From contig NC_013521.1 in NCBI RefSeq assembly GCF_000024925.1, forward strand, positions 3,410,001 through 3,474,000: a DNA stretch of 64,000 nucleotides. Direction: 5' to 3'. This stretch comes from Sanguibacter keddieii DSM 10542 (GTDB lineage Bacteria; Actinomycetota; Actinomycetes; Actinomycetales; Cellulomonadaceae). The notes beneath the pieces are model-generated. The model was not told where the DNA came from. It did not search any database and saw only the letters and a list, made by a program, of their open reading frames with translations. The position numbers and the translations under genes are program-made. This document shows positions 20,397-28,266 of the stretch, piece by piece (the stretch's first letter is position 1; each line of letters begins with the position of its first letter).

Positions 20397-21644
20397 CTAC
20401 GGCACGTAGGCCACGACCACCTGTCCGTGCCCGTCGAGGGCGAAGTGCCCCACGTCGTGCGGCACGAAGGCCGACTCGCCGCGCTCGAGCGTGACCAGGG
20501 GGCCGAGCGCGCCGGACAGGGTCAGGCGCCCCTCGAGGCACAGCACGACCCGTGGGCCACCGTGGGTGACCAGGGCGTGTCCGGACACCGCGCCGAACAG
20601 CAGGGAGAACTCCGCGACCGGGGCCCGGTACGCGGTGAGGCCGCCCGGCTCCGCGCGCAGCACCGGGCGCTGCGGGGGGCTCGAGGCGTAGCTCGCGCAC
20701 GACAGCAGCTCGTCGACGTCGACCCGCTTGGCGGTCAGCCCGGCGCGCAGGACGTTGTCCGAGCTCGCCATGACCTCCACCCCCACCCCGGACAGGTAGG
20801 CGTGCACCTCCCCCGCGCCGAGGAACACGGCCTCGCCGGGCTCGAGCGACACCCGGTTGAGCATGAGGGACACGAGCGCCCCCGGGTCGCCGGGGAAGGC
20901 CTCGGCGAGGTCGAGCAGCGTCTGGTCGCCGCGGGAGGTCGAGCGTCCGGCCGCGATGCGCGCGCGCACGGAGTCGACGGTCGCGGCGATGTCCGTCGCG
21001 CAGTCGGTCTCCCGCGCTGCGAGCGCCACCTCGAAGGCCGCGCGGACGCCGGCCGGGTCGGGCGAGGCACGGAGCGTGGCGCGCATGCGGGCCACGTGCT
21101 CGCCGGCGAGCCCGTCGAGCAGCGCGAGGGTCCGTGCCGGCCGCCGGAAGCCGCAGAGCCCCTCGAAGGGGGTGAGCGCGAGGATCATCTCGGGCTTGTG
21201 CTGGTCGTCCTTGTAGTTGCGCGACGGCGCGTCGAGCGGGACCCCGGCGAGGTTCTCACGCCGGAAGCCGGCACGTGCGACGTGCGGGTGCGGGTGCACC
21301 TGCAGGGAGAGCGGCTTGTCGGCGGCCAGCACCTTGAGCAGGTAGGGCAGCCGCGGGCCGTAGCCCTCGACGACCGCCCGACCGAGCAGCGCGTCGGGCG
21401 AAGACCGCAGCAGGCTCGCGAGGTCCACGGGTGCCGGGTCGGTGACCGGCCCGGGCGCCCGGGTCGCCGAGGCCGACGGCTCGACAGTTGCCATCGACGG
21501 GGCCAAGGGGTGCGCACCGAGCCACATCTCGGCCACCGGTCCGCCGTCGGGCTCGGTCCCGAGGAGCTCGGGGATCACCGTGGGAGACCCCCACGCGTAC
21601 CGCTGCAGCGTGTTGGTCAGCCGGTAGACGCTACTGGGTTCCAC
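20397..21644 (-). CDS. manA: Mannose-6-phosphate isomerase, class I
   Basis: A 415-residue type I phosphomannose isomerase that interconverts mannose-6-P and fructose-6-P. The zinc-site motif SLQVHPHPH, the LAWGxPT-like N-terminus (YRLTNTLQRYAWGSPT) and the YKDDQHKPEMILALTPFEGLCG segment are diagnostic. I place the start at GTG 21644 because homology begins right after it and TAGGGT lies 8 bases upstream, suggesting a leaderless mRNA. ATG at 21701 would begin inside the terminator-like stem of the upstream permease gene and has no ribosome-binding site. Confidence 0.92.
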   Translation of the reverse strand: MEPSSVYRLTNTLQRYAWGSPTVIPELLGTEPDGGPVAEMWLGAHPLAPSMATVEPSASATRAPGPVTDPAPVDLASLLRSSPDALLGRAVVEGYGPRLPYLLKVLAADKPLSLQVHPHPHVARAGFRRENLAGVPLDAPSRNYKDDQHKPEMILALTPFEGLCGFRRPARTLALLDGLAGEHVARMRATLRASPDPAGVRAAFEVALAARETDCATDIAATVDSVRARIAAGRSTSRGDQTLLDLAEAFPGDPGALVSLMLNRVSLEPGEAVFLGAGEVHAYLSGVGVEVMASSDNVLRAGLTAKRVDVDELLSCASYASSPPQRPVLRAEPGGLTAYRAPVAEFSLLFGAVSGHALVTHGGPRVVLCLEGRLTLSGALGPLVTLERGESAFVPHDVGHFALDGHGQVVVAYVP

Positions 21645-21696
21645 AGCAGTAGACCCTACGACAGAGCCCGCCCCACGCACCGACGGCCCAGACGCA

Positions 21697-21762
21697 CTCA
21701 TGGCCGGGGCGCGACCGCGAAGCACTCCGTGGAGCACCTCGCCGTCGCGCCCCGGCCATGAG
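21697..21762 (-). terminator. Long inverted repeat after the NCS2 permease gene
   Basis: A perfect 19-bp stem (21697-21715 with 21744-21762) encloses a 28-base loop that itself contains a small CTCC/GGAG hairpin. It lies 23 bases past the permease stop codon. No T-run is present. Confidence 0.75.
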
Positions 21763-21784
21763 AGTGGGGGCGGAGCGGCTGGGG

Positions 21785-23269
21785 TCAGAAGACGCCGAGG
21801 GTCTCGCCGAGGGGGCCGCGGACGAAGTACAGGACGAACAGGACCGCGGCGACCCACATGAGCGGGTGCACCTGGCGGACCTTGCCGACCGCGATGCGGA
21901 TGACGACGAAGGTGATGAAGCCCGCGCCGATGCCCGCGGTGATCGAGAAGGTGAAGGGCATGACGATGATCGTGAGGAAGGCCGGGATGGCCAGCTCCAT
22001 GTTCTTCCAGTCGATGCCGGTCACCTGCATGACCATGAGGAACCCGACGACCACGAGCGCCGGGGTGGCCGCCTCGGAGGGCACCATCTCGACGAGCGGC
22101 GCGAAGAGCGTCGCGAGCAGGAAGGCGACACCGGTGACGACCGACGCGAGACCCGTGCGGGCACCGTCCCCGACACCCGCGGCGGACTCGACGTACCCGG
22201 TGTTCGACGAGACACCACCGGCACCGCCGGCGATGGCCGCGACCGAGTCGACGACGAGGATCTGGCGGGTCTTGGGCAGGTTGCCGTCCTTGTCGACGAG
22301 CCCGGCCTCGGAGCCGACCGCGACCATGGTGCCCATGGTGTCGAAGAAGTCGGCGAGCAGCAGGGAGAAGACGAGGAGGATGACCGCGACGGCGCCGATC
22401 TTCTCGAAGGACCCGAAGAGCGAGAACTGACCGAGCAGCGAGAAGTCGGGCCAGTCGACGACGCTGTCGGGGAGCGTCGGGACGTTGAGCTTCCAGCCGT
22501 GGGAGTTGAGGACGCCGTCAGGGCCCATCATCCCGCCGACCTTGGCGACAGCCTCGATGACGAGGGCGACGACCGTGGACGCGACGATCGAGATGAGGAT
22601 CGCGCCCTTGACCTTGCGGACCATGAGCACGATCGCGGTGAGCACACCGAAGACGAAGACGAGCAGCGGCCACCCGGCGACCGAACCGGCGACGCCGAGC
22701 TCGACCGGCGTGCCGGCGCCCGGGCGCACGAAGCCTGCGTCGACCATGCCGACGAAGGCGATGAAGAGACCGATGCCGACGCTGATCGCGACCTTGAGCT
22801 CGGGCGGCACGGCGCGGAACACGGCCTCCCGGAACCCGGTGAGGACCAGCAGCAGGATGATGATGCCCTCGAGCACCACGATGCCCATGGCGTCGGCCCA
22901 GGTCATGTCCGGCAGCGACGCGATGGAGTACGCGACGACCGCGTTGAGGCCCATGCCGGCCGCGAGCGCGAGCGGGAAGTTCGCGACGAGCCCCATGACG
23001 ATCGACAGCACGCCCGCGATGAGCGCGGTGGCTGCGGCGATCATCGTGATGTTCGGCTCGTCGGTCCCGCCGCCGAGCAGCTGGCCGGTGCCGTCCTGGA
23101 CGTTGCCGAGGATGATCGGGTTGAGCACGATGATGTAGCTCATCGCGAAGAAGGTGACGAGGCCACCCCGGACCTCTGAGGTGAGCGAGGAGCCCCGCTC
23201 CGAGATCTTGAAGAATCGGTCGATCGCGCCTGCGGGCGCGGGTGTCTCACGGGTTGTGCTGTTGGCCAT
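21785..23269 (-). CDS. NCS2-family purine permease (AzgA-like)
   Basis: A 494-residue membrane protein with about 12-14 helices. The FFAMSYIIVLNPIILG segment in helix 1, the NFPLALAAGMGLNAVVAYS region and SSNTGYVESAAGVGDGARTG late in the protein match the AzgA branch of NCS2 transporters, which import adenine, guanine or hypoxanthine with protons. ATG 23269 follows a weak Shine-Dalgarno; the 19 residues upstream of it look non-coding. It is divergent from a DUF2530 gene, a common actinobacterial arrangement. Confidence 0.92.
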   Translation of the reverse strand: MANSTTRETPAPAGAIDRFFKISERGSSLTSEVRGGLVTFFAMSYIIVLNPIILGNVQDGTGQLLGGGTDEPNITMIAAATALIAGVLSIVMGLVANFPLALAAGMGLNAVVAYSIASLPDMTWADAMGIVVLEGIIILLLVLTGFREAVFRAVPPELKVAISVGIGLFIAFVGMVDAGFVRPGAGTPVELGVAGSVAGWPLLVFVFGVLTAIVLMVRKVKGAILISIVASTVVALVIEAVAKVGGMMGPDGVLNSHGWKLNVPTLPDSVVDWPDFSLLGQFSLFGSFEKIGAVAVILLVFSLLLADFFDTMGTMVAVGSEAGLVDKDGNLPKTRQILVVDSVAAIAGGAGGVSSNTGYVESAAGVGDGARTGLASVVTGVAFLLATLFAPLVEMVPSEAATPALVVVGFLMVMQVTGIDWKNMELAIPAFLTIIVMPFTFSITAGIGAGFITFVVIRIAVGKVRQVHPLMWVAAVLFVLYFVRGPLGETLGVF

Positions 23270-23355
23270 GGGGACAAGTGTGCCCGACCGGTCGGCGCAC
23301 CTCGCACACCGTCTCGTCACCGTCACGACACACGGGGAGCGCCTAGGCTGAGGGG

Positions 23356-23652
23356 GTGCGCACCTCCCTCGAGCTCTTCCTCCACCCGGAGCGTCGCCGA
23401 CCAGGCCCGCAGCCTCGTCAGGTCGACCTGCGCCGCGCGATCCTCGCCGGTCTCGGCGTCTGGGCCCTCGCCGCGGCGGTCCTCGGCGTGATCGGTCTCA
23501 CCACCGACCTCGCCGTCCGCTCGAACCTCGTGGTGTGCGCGACCGGCGCCGGGCTCGGGCTGCTCGCGCTCGCGTGGGAGCAGAACAACCGGCGCCGCTA
23601 CCGTGCGGTCGCCGAGACCGTCGACGTGGTCCGGGCGCCCGAGCAGCACTGA
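23356..23652 (+). CDS. DUF2530 small membrane protein
   Basis: A 98-residue protein with two predicted transmembrane helices (about residues 28-49 and 55-75) and a basic C-terminus (EQNNRRRYR). It matches the actinobacterial DUF2530 family, often found next to NCS2 permeases; its function is unknown. Start GTG at 23356 has a GAGGGG directly upstream. Confidence 0.8.
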   Translation: MRTSLELFLHPERRRPGPQPRQVDLRRAILAGLGVWALAAAVLGVIGLTTDLAVRSNLVVCATGAGLGLLALAWEQNNRRRYRAVAETVDVVRAPEQH

Positions 23653-23745
23653 GCCGGGCAGGGCCTCGGCCCGCTGGCTCCGAGGTGACGCCCCTACGGC
23701 TCCGACATCCCTGTCGTCCGTATCACCGCGACTCTGTCGCCCGCG

Positions 23746-24423
23746 TCACCGCGACGCCTCCGGAGCCGCGTGCAGCAGCGCCGACCGCACCTCGTCGGCG
23801 AGCGCGTCGGCCGACGGCCCGCGTCGCGCGAGCGTGCTCAGCACCGCGAGCAGGTCGCCGGGGGTGCTCAGCCAGCCGCGCGTGCTGGGCTCGGACACGA
23901 GGACCCGCAGGAGCGCCTCGACCACGCGGGCGTGCGGCTCCCAGTAGCCCCGCCCGGCGAAGCCGTCGCAGCGCACCACCTCGACCCCGCCCGCCGTCGT
24001 GACCTCGACGTCGAAGGCAGCCCCCTCGGGGTACCACTCGATGCCGACCGTGCCCACCACCGCCGCGACGACCGTCGAGAGCACACCCGGGTACCGCCAC
24101 CGGGTCAGCGGCGCGTCGACCTCGACCGCCGCGAGGTCGCGCCACGCGGTGACGACCCACGGCGAGGCGAGGGCGGGCTGCTGGGCGTCTGGGTCGTCAG
24201 GGGCGTCTGGGTCCTCAGAGGAACCGGGGTCGTCAGGGTCGTCCCAGTCGTCGTCTCCGTCGCCCTCGTCCTCGTAGTCCTGGTCGTCCTCGTCACCGAC
24301 GCCGTCCTCCGTCGCCTTCCACCCGGGCGTGTGCACGCCGTCGGGCCGCAGCCGCACGTGCAGGCCTCCGGGGTCCCCGAGGCACAGGACGCCTCCTCTG
24401 ACGTTCGCGTGAGCGAGCCGCAC
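23746..24423 (-). CDS. Hypothetical protein with acidic linker
   Basis: A 225-residue protein. The short N-terminal part is followed by a very acidic low-complexity stretch (about residues 38-85, rich in Asp/Glu with DPDDPG-like repeats), then a C-terminal domain starting near SPWVVTAWRDL. That domain contains TVGIEWYPEGAAFDVEV and FAGRGYWEPHARVVEALLRVL. GTG at 24423 is chosen because AGGAG lies 5 bases upstream. The family is not recognised. It follows the chemotaxis terminator and is not clearly part of that operon. Confidence 0.65.
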   Translation of the reverse strand: MRLAHANVRGGVLCLGDPGGLHVRLRPDGVHTPGWKATEDGVGDEDDQDYEDEGDGDDDWDDPDDPGSSEDPDAPDDPDAQQPALASPWVVTAWRDLAAVEVDAPLTRWRYPGVLSTVVAAVVGTVGIEWYPEGAAFDVEVTTAGGVEVVRCDGFAGRGYWEPHARVVEALLRVLVSEPSTRGWLSTPGDLLAVLSTLARRGPSADALADEVRSALLHAAPEASR

Positions 24424-24492
24424 CCGCACTCCTTCTGCTCGGCAGAGCCGGTCGTGGCCCTGCCCCATCCTGCACCAGGTCCTGGACGCACG

Positions 24493-24524
24493 ACGGCCCC
24501 GGCACGCTGAGGTGCCGGGGCCGT
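24493..24524 (-). terminator. Terminator of the chemotaxis operon
   Basis: A perfect 13-bp stem ACGGCCCCGGCAC with its complement and a 6-base loop, 48 bases past the last cheX-like stop codon. It closes the operon that starts at the receptor gene ending at 32374. Confidence 0.85.
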
Positions 24525-24572
24525 GCGGACGCCGCTCGCAGGACCTGCCGAGCAGCGTGGGGTCTCGCGTGG

Positions 24573-25064
24573 TCAGCTGTTGATGACCAGCACCGAGAGC
24601 GTCCCCGGGCCGTACCCGGAGACGTCGCACTCGAGGTCGAGCCGCGGCACGTACGCGAGGACCCACGACGCCACGTCGTTGGGCAGCGCGCTCTTGGGCG
24701 GGTGCACGCTGCTGAGCCGCAGGTGCGGGGCACCCTCGGCGTTGAACAGCGACGCCATGACGTTGAGGATCTCGCCGGCGTTCTCGAGCAGGACGTCCGT
24801 GAGCTCGCCGGCCCCCACGGCGTTCTCCGACGCGTGCGAGGGCATGAGCGCGATGGACGCCCCCGCCCGCGCGGCGAGCGGCACGTCCATGACGACGAGC
24901 GCGTTCAGCTGCATCTGGTCGGAGACGAACTCGGCGACGAGCGCGCCGTCCTCGCTCCCCGGGTCGACCATCGGCCCACCGGTGACGACCTCGACCTCAC
25001 GGCCGAGCAGACCCTCGAGGAGCTCGCGGACCTCGAGGGCGCTCGGCAGGGGCGTGCCGGTCAT
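24573..25064 (-). CDS. cheX: CheX-like CheY-P phosphatase, second copy
   Basis: A 163-residue protein of the CheC/CheX/FliY fold. The catalytic E-x-x-N signature is present as E98-I-L-N101 in ENAGEILNVMASLF, with prolines about 21-22 residues later (VHPP) as the family requires. It probably dephosphorylates a CheY and resets swimming bias. Its start overlaps the stop of the adjacent cheY (ATGA), making a cheY-cheX pair that duplicates the upstream pair. It has diverged strongly from the first CheX, so confidence in exact family is moderate. Confidence 0.7.
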   Translation of the reverse strand: MTGTPLPSALEVRELLEGLLGREVEVVTGGPMVDPGSEDGALVAEFVSDQMQLNALVVMDVPLAARAGASIALMPSHASENAVGAGELTDVLLENAGEILNVMASLFNAEGAPHLRLSSVHPPKSALPNDVASWVLAYVPRLDLECDVSGYGPGTLSVLVINS

Positions 25065-25420
25065 GCGAGCACCGGGTCGATGGTCTCGCGGACGGACTCC
25101 GCGGTGAAGGGCTTGGCGATGAGGAACAGCGCACCGGCGGCCTCCGCCTGGTCGCGCATCTCCTGCGAGCCCTCGGAGGTGATGAAGCCGAAGGGGATCA
25201 TGCAGCCGGCCTGGCGGAGCGCCTGGAGCGCCTCGATCCCGGTGGCGTTGGGCATGTTCCAGTCCGACAGGATGAGGTCGGGGTTCTCGGCGAGGGCCAT
25301 GTCGTAGGCCTCCTGCCCGTCGGTGGCCTCGATGATCTGCCAGTCGTACCCTGCCTGGCGCAGGGTACGGATCACGATCTGCCGCATCACGCGGCTGTCG
25401 TCGGCAACTAGGACGTACAT
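25061..25420 (-). CDS. cheY: CheY-type response regulator, second copy
   Basis: A 119-residue stand-alone receiver domain. The acidic pocket is D7, D8, the phosphorylation site is D53 (ILSDWNMP), with T81 and K103 (IAKPF) completing the switch. No output domain follows, so it acts by protein contact, most likely on the flagellar motor or as a phosphate sink. It begins 41 bases after the first cheX and overlaps the second cheX. Confidence 0.92.
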   Translation of the reverse strand: MYVLVADDSRVMRQIVIRTLRQAGYDWQIIEATDGQEAYDMALAENPDLILSDWNMPNATGIEALQALRQAGCMIPFGFITSEGSQEMRDQAEAAGALFLIAKPFTAESVRETIDPVLA

Positions 25421-25461
25421 AAGGGGGTTCCTCTCCTGCTTCTGCTGCTACGTGCTTCGGG

Positions 25462-25935
25462 TCAGACCAGCGACCACAGCGACACGACGAGGACGTGGCC
25501 TCGCCAGTCGAGGGCGATGTCCTGCAAGAACTGGTTCTCGGGCAGCTCGGGGGCGGTCTGCGCGACCGACGGGAGCGACAGCACGGCCGGGGCGGCGAGC
25601 AACGACTTCACGTTACCGCCCACGACGTTGGCGAGCTCGCCGAACGCGTCGACGAGGTCCTCCTGGCCGACGGCCTCCGAGGCGGCCATCATGAGCAGCG
25701 CCCGCGTCAGCTGGTCCGCGGCCGGGCGCTCGGTGCGCACGATCGTGCGGACGCCGAGGCCGAGCTCGGCGACCGTCATGTCGACCCACGCGCACAGCGG
25801 CTCGACCGGTGCGGGCACCGGCTCGTGGCGCTCGGTCACGAGCACCTCGCTGCCGCCGTCGATCATGGCGGCGAAGACGTCCTCGGTGATGGCCAGGATC
25901 TGCTCCCGGCTGACGGTCACGAGTCCGGCGATCAT
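25462..25935 (-). CDS. cheX: CheX-type chemotaxis phosphatase
   Basis: A 157-residue CheX-family protein. Residues 95-110 (DAFGELANVVGGNVKSLL) carry the phosphatase signature E100-x-x-N103, and the last strand is GHVLVVSLWSLV. CheX dimers hydrolyse CheY-P. No CheZ, CheC or CheD gene is in the window, so CheX proteins are the likely signal terminators. It overlaps the preceding cheY by ATGA. Confidence 0.85.
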   Translation of the reverse strand: MIAGLVTVSREQILAITEDVFAAMIDGGSEVLVTERHEPVPAPVEPLCAWVDMTVAELGLGVRTIVRTERPAADQLTRALLMMAASEAVGQEDLVDAFGELANVVGGNVKSLLAAPAVLSLPSVAQTAPELPENQFLQDIALDWRGHVLVVSLWSLV

Positions 25936-26315
25936 GCGATCTCCTCCACGGGGAGCAGCCCGAGCAGCTCCAGCTTGTCCCGGAGCGCGTCCGGGGTGAA
26001 CGGTTTGATGAGGTACTCGTGGGCGCCGGCCGCGAGCGCACGGACGATCTGCCCGTGCTCGCTCTCGGTCGTCACCATCATGAGCGTGATGCCGCGCCAG
26101 GCGCGGTTCTCGCGGACCTTCGTGACGAAGGTCAGGCCGTCCATGACCGGCATGTTCCAGTCGATGCACGCGAGCTGGAACTCGTCCCCGACCTCGAGGG
26201 CGTCGAGGGCCTGCTGGCCGTCGCCGGCCTCGACCGTCTCGTAGCCGAGATCGGTCAGGACCGATGACACGATGCGGCGCATCGTCCGAGAGTCGTCGAT
26301 CACGAGTGCTTTCAT
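25932..26315 (-). CDS. cheY: CheY-type response regulator
   Basis: A 127-residue single receiver domain with D7, D8, phospho-acceptor D52 (ACIDWNMPVMDG), T82 (MMVTTES) and K104 (YLIKPF). It is coupled on both sides: its ATG overlaps the cheR stop and its stop overlaps cheX. Position directly after cheR makes it the best candidate for the motor-binding CheY phosphorylated by CheA. Confidence 0.93.
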   Translation of the reverse strand: MKALVIDDSRTMRRIVSSVLTDLGYETVEAGDGQQALDALEVGDEFQLACIDWNMPVMDGLTFVTKVRENRAWRGITLMMVTTESEHGQIVRALAAGAHEYLIKPFTPDALRDKLELLGLLPVEEIA

Positions 26316-27130
26316 GCTGGTCTCCCTGAGTTCTGGTAGATCGAGCTCCGGCCCACCTGGACACGGGTCCAGGCGTCGTCGATGCCGACGGTGGTCTCGG
26401 CAGCGCCGAGGACGAGGAACCCGCCCGGGCGCATCGTCGTGCGCAGGCGTCGCAGGATGTCCCGCTTCACCTCGACGTCGAAGTAGATGAGGACGTTGCG
26501 CAGGAAGACGATGTCGAAGGGTCCTCCTGCCGGCGGTGCGCTCAGCAGGTTGTGCTTGCTGAACCGCACCGTCGAGCGGATGTCGTCGGCGATCTGCCAC
26601 TGCGCGCCGACCTTGGTGAAGTGCTTGACGAGGAAGGTGACCGGGAGGCCCCGGTTGACCTCGAGCTGGGAGTAGAGACCGGCCCGGGCCTTGTCGAGCA
26701 CCTCGCCCGACAGGTCGGTCGCGGTGATCTCGGCCCGGCGGGCGCCGAGCTGCTCGCGCAGCACCATCGCGATCGAGTAGGGCTCCTGCCCGGTCGAGCA
26801 CGCGGCGGACCAGATGCGCAGGGGTGCGCCCGGCAGCAGCCGGCTGGTGGCCTCGGGGAGGATGTGGTCGGTGAGCGCCTGGAACGGCAGCGCGTCACGG
26901 AACCAGCTGGTCTCGTTGGTGGTGAGCGCCTCGACGATGAGCTCGGCCTCGAGCTGGTCGGGGCGGGTGCGCTGGCTGCGCACGTACTCGTCGACGGTCA
27001 CGTTGCGCCGCCGTGCGAGCGGCAGCAGCCGGCTCTCGACGAGGTACTCCTTGCCGGGTGCGAGGTGGATCGCGCTGCGGGAGCGGACCAGATCAGCGAC
27101 GAAGGTGAAGCTCTCCGTGGTCAGGCTCAC
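26312..27130 (-). CDS. cheR: Chemoreceptor glutamate methyltransferase CheR
   Basis: A 272-residue SAM-dependent methyltransferase that methylates receptor glutamates during adaptation. The N-terminal helical domain ends near TTNETSWFRD (71-80) and the SAM site is IWSAACSTGQEPYSIAM (106-122). FLRNVLIYFD is the late conserved motif. GTG at 27130 has AGGAGG at 7 bases and overlaps the cheB stop (GTGA). No C-terminal beta-subdomain insertion for receptor pentapeptides is obvious, consistent with receptors lacking that tail. Confidence 0.95.
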   Translation of the reverse strand: MSLTTESFTFVADLVRSRSAIHLAPGKEYLVESRLLPLARRRNVTVDEYVRSQRTRPDQLEAELIVEALTTNETSWFRDALPFQALTDHILPEATSRLLPGAPLRIWSAACSTGQEPYSIAMVLREQLGARRAEITATDLSGEVLDKARAGLYSQLEVNRGLPVTFLVKHFTKVGAQWQIADDIRSTVRFSKHNLLSAPPAGGPFDIVFLRNVLIYFDVEVKRDILRRLRTTMRPGGFLVLGAAETTVGIDDAWTRVQVGRSSIYQNSGRPA

Positions 27131-28239
27131 TGTGACACCTCCTGTGCTCCGGTGCTCGCCTGGACGAGCGCCGAGATGGTCTGCCCGATCTCGAGGATCG
27201 GGACGATGCGGTGCGCGTAGCCGGCCTGGGCGGTGACGCCCGGCATGCCCCACACGACCGAGGTCTTCTCGTCCTGGACGACGATCGTGCCGCCGGCCTC
27301 GGCGATGGCGCCCGAGCCGGCCTTGCCGTCGGCGCCCATCCCCGTGAGGATCACGCCGAGGAGGTCCGGCCCGATGGCGCCGAGGACCGAGCGGAAGAGC
27401 ACGTCGACCGACGGGCGGCAGAAGTTCACCGGTGCGCCGTGGGTGATCCGTGCCCGGAGGTTCCCGGCCTTGCCGTCGACCTCGAGGTGCGTGTCGCCCG
27501 GGGCGATGTAGATGCCGCCGGGGACGAGCGGCTGGCCGTCCTCCGCCTCGACGACGGTCGACGGCCCGAGGCGGTCGAGCCGGTTCGCGAGCTGGCGCGT
27601 GAACACGGCCGGCATGTGCTGGACGACGAGCATCGGCACGGGCAGCGGGACGGTGAGCCGCTCGACGACGCGCGAGAGCGCCTCGGGCCCACCGGTCGAG
27701 CAGCCGAGGACGACGGCGCGCACCGGGTGACGGCGTGCCCCCTGCCGCGGGGTCGCGGACCGGGCGGCGGGGACGGCGGCCACGGCGGCCCGGGCCGGCG
27801 CGACGGCACCGGTCCGGGGCGCCTGGGCCCGGGCCCCGGGGACGAGGGCGCGGATCTTCGGGATGAGCTGGTCGGCGACGGCCGCGAGGGACTCGTTGAT
27901 GGAGCCGACGTTCGAGGGCTTCGCGACGTAGTCGGAGGCCCCGGCCGACAGCGCGTCGAGCGTCGCGGTCGCGCCACGCTCGGTGAGCGTCGAGAACATG
28001 ATGATGGGCATCTGGTGCCCGCGCTTGCGCAGCTCGCGCACCGCCTCGACGCCGTTCATCTCGGGCATCTCGATGTCCATGGTGACCGCGTCGGGGCGCA
28101 GCTGCTCGACCTTGGCGAGCGCCAGCCTCCCGTTCGCGGCCGTGGACACCACCTCGACGTCAGGGTCGCTCTCGAGAGCCTGGACGACGAGCCGGCGGAT
28201 CACCACCGAGTCGTCGACCACGAGAACACGGATCGTCAT
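27127..28239 (-). CDS. cheB: Chemotaxis response regulator / methylesterase CheB
   Basis: A 370-residue two-domain enzyme. The receiver (1-125) has phosphorylation site D55 (VTMDIEMPEMNG). After an Ala/Arg/Pro linker the methylesterase domain has the catalytic triad S181 (LGCSTGGPEAL), H208 (VQHMP) and D304 (GMGADGKAG). It removes methyl groups from receptors and may deamidate them. It lies 27 bases past the receptor gene and is coupled to cheR. Confidence 0.96.
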   Translation of the reverse strand: MTIRVLVVDDSVVIRRLVVQALESDPDVEVVSTAANGRLALAKVEQLRPDAVTMDIEMPEMNGVEAVRELRKRGHQMPIIMFSTLTERGATATLDALSAGASDYVAKPSNVGSINESLAAVADQLIPKIRALVPGARAQAPRTGAVAPARAAVAAVPAARSATPRQGARRHPVRAVVLGCSTGGPEALSRVVERLTVPLPVPMLVVQHMPAVFTRQLANRLDRLGPSTVVEAEDGQPLVPGGIYIAPGDTHLEVDGKAGNLRARITHGAPVNFCRPSVDVLFRSVLGAIGPDLLGVILTGMGADGKAGSGAIAEAGGTIVVQDEKTSVVWGMPGVTAQAGYAHRIVPILEIGQTISALVQASTGAQEVSQ

Positions 28240-28266
28240 GAGAGCACCTTGTCTGTCAGGGGGAGG

